From contig CAMDVP010000199.1 in NCBI GenBank assembly GCA_945877525.1, positions 1 to 5,682 on the forward strand: a stretch of DNA of 5,682 nucleotides, in the 5' to 3' direction. The position numbers were made by a program, and so were the translations under genes. A model generated the notes under the pieces. That model worked only from the letters and a program-made list of their open reading frames with translations. It had not been told where the DNA came from and made no database searches. Below are positions 5,021 through 5,682 of the stretch, in pieces (positions within the stretch are counted from its first letter, which is position 1; each line of letters opens with the position of its first letter). The DNA is from an uncultured Clostridia bacterium. Lineage in GTDB: Bacteria > Bacillota > Clostridia > Christensenellales > Aristaeellaceae.

Positions 5021-5682
5021 TTATTCAGGCCGTTTGGTACCGCATTCGGGACAGAACTTCGCCGTGAGGTTCTTATTGCCGCAGGGGCAGTCCCAGGTGG
5101 CAGGTTCAGGCTTCCTTGCGCCGCAGTTGGGGCAGAATTTGCTGGTGATGTTGCATTCCCCGCAGGCACAGTTCCAGCTGGCCGGCACAGTAGGCTCGGG
5201 ACGCTTCGCACCGCACTCGGGACAGAACCTGCTCATAATGTTCTTCTGCCCGCAGGCGCAGTCCCAGCCGGTCACAACGGCAGCCTGCTGCATGGTGGCG
5301 GATGCCTGGCCGACCACCGGACTGATGGCGTCCTTCGTCATGCCGATGACGCTGCCCATGGCCCCAAGGCCCACGCCCAGCTGCATCATTTCGCCGGTCA
5401 TGCCGCTGACACCGCCTGCAGCGCCGCCGTTCCGCATGGCTTCCAGCCCCACCTGACGGCTGGTTTCCTGCTGGTAGGTATAGCCCTTCATCTTCATTTC
5501 CATGGCTTCCGCTTCAGCCTGCATGCGGTAGGCATCCGCCGAGGCCTGGGCGCGGATGCGTTGTGCATCCGCATCCCCCTGCGCGCCAATCACCCGCATA
5601 CGTGCCTCGGTCTGGGCCTCCACAGCCTTGCGCTCAAAAGCAGCCTCGGCTTCAGCCTTCTTGATTTCTTCCTCCCGCACCT
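5021..5682 (-). CDS. SPFH-family protein with three C-terminal zinc fingers (5' partial)
   Basis: This is the C-terminal 219 codons of a longer protein; the frame is open to the right edge, so the true start is off-window and the GTG at 5680 is only an internal valine. Residues 1-70 of the fragment are a charged, Ala/Glu/Arg-rich coiled coil (AEAEAAFERKAVEAQTEAR is typical). Residues 84-120 are Gly/Met-rich. Three zinc fingers follow, with cysteines at 141/143/153/156, 171/173/183/186 and 198/200/210/213, and the protein ends KRPE before TAA at 5021-5023. Coiled coil, Gly/Met-rich segment and C-terminal zinc ribbon together are characteristic of the stomatin/prohibitin-like group often annotated as 'SPFH domain-containing' or 'virion core protein' (the B. 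subtilis YdjI type). These proteins form membrane-associated oligomeric scaffolds. The SPFH domain is not visible, so the assignment rests on the C-terminal layout. It is the first visible gene of the apparent operon, 14 bases ahead of the next start. Confidence 0.85.
   Translation of the reverse strand, partial: VREEEIKKAEAEAAFERKAVEAQTEARMRVIGAQGDADAQRIRAQASADAYRMQAEAEAMEMKMKGYTYQQETSRQVGLEAMRNGGAAGGVSGMTGEMMQLGVGLGAMGSVIGMTKDAISPVVGQASATMQQAAVVTGWDCACGQKNIMSRFCPECGAKRPEPTVPASWNCACGECNITSKFCPNCGARKPEPATWDCPCGNKNLTAKFCPECGTKRPE
5024..5266 (-). other. Three tandem W-x-C-x-C zinc fingers encoded in the SPFH gene
   Basis: Three 24-residue modules occupy 5195-5266, 5105-5176 and 5024-5095, joined by linkers of 6 and 3 residues. 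Each fits W-x-C-x-C-G-x2-N-x5-C-P-x-C-G, followed by a basic [AT][KR][KR]PE tail, for example FCPECGAKRPE. The W, N and four-cysteine layout resembles a RanBP2-type zinc finger (W-x-C-x2-4-C-x3-N-x6-C-x2-C), with one residue less in two of the gaps. Related SPFH proteins usually end in one or two ribbons, so three is at the high end. The likely role is protein or nucleic-acid binding; this is inference. Confidence 0.85.

Noticed and set aside
4197..5456. Plus-strand open frame of 419 codons
   Set aside because: It runs antisense across three genes and both ribosome binding sites. Its translation shows only reversed zinc-finger and coiled-coil codons, such as repeated PHSGQN-like stretches.
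5678..5680. GTG as start of the SPFH-type gene
   Set aside because: The frame continues open to the right edge, and the fragment begins in the middle of a coiled coil with no visible ribosome binding site, so the true start is upstream and off-window.

Overview
All supported genes lie on the minus strand and read from the right edge towards the left edge. The DNA is GC-rich (by eye about 60%). Both visible gene starts carry a strong GGAGG ribosome binding site. The protein families match those of gut Firmicutes/Clostridia, so an Oscillospiraceae-type organism (Faecalibacterium or a relative) is my best guess. That is inference: no rRNA or marker gene is present.

Layout, in order of transcription. 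(1) 5682-5021: the C-terminal end of an SPFH (stomatin/prohibitin/flotillin) family protein. It shows the end of the coiled coil, a Gly/Met-rich segment and three tandem CxC...CxxC zinc fingers; the SPFH domain itself lies beyond the right edge. (2) 5006-4365: a 213-residue protein with four predicted membrane segments and a roughly 95-residue cytoplasmic tail, of unknown function. (3) 4343 to beyond base 1: a very large open frame of 1447 complete codons with no stop in the window. It encodes an N-terminal zinc ribbon, a short helical region, a TIR domain, a helical/TPR-like region, a charged coiled coil, one membrane segment (residues about 569-592) and then about 24 TPR-like repeats that run off the left edge. 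The gaps between genes are 14 and 21 bases, with no room for a terminator or an obvious promoter, so the three genes look like one operon.

Working hypothesis (inference): the SPFH protein organises a membrane microdomain, the four-helix protein is its membrane partner, and the large TIR protein is a membrane-anchored sensor or effector. Its TIR domain would be cytoplasmic and its long repeat solenoid possibly outside the cell. That is the domain layout of a Toll-like receptor in reverse order. A role in envelope-stress or anti-phage signalling is plausible but unproven. The C-terminus of the TIR protein, the N-terminus of the SPFH protein and the operon's promoter are all outside the window. 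No RNA genes, mobile elements, CRISPR arrays or terminators were seen.
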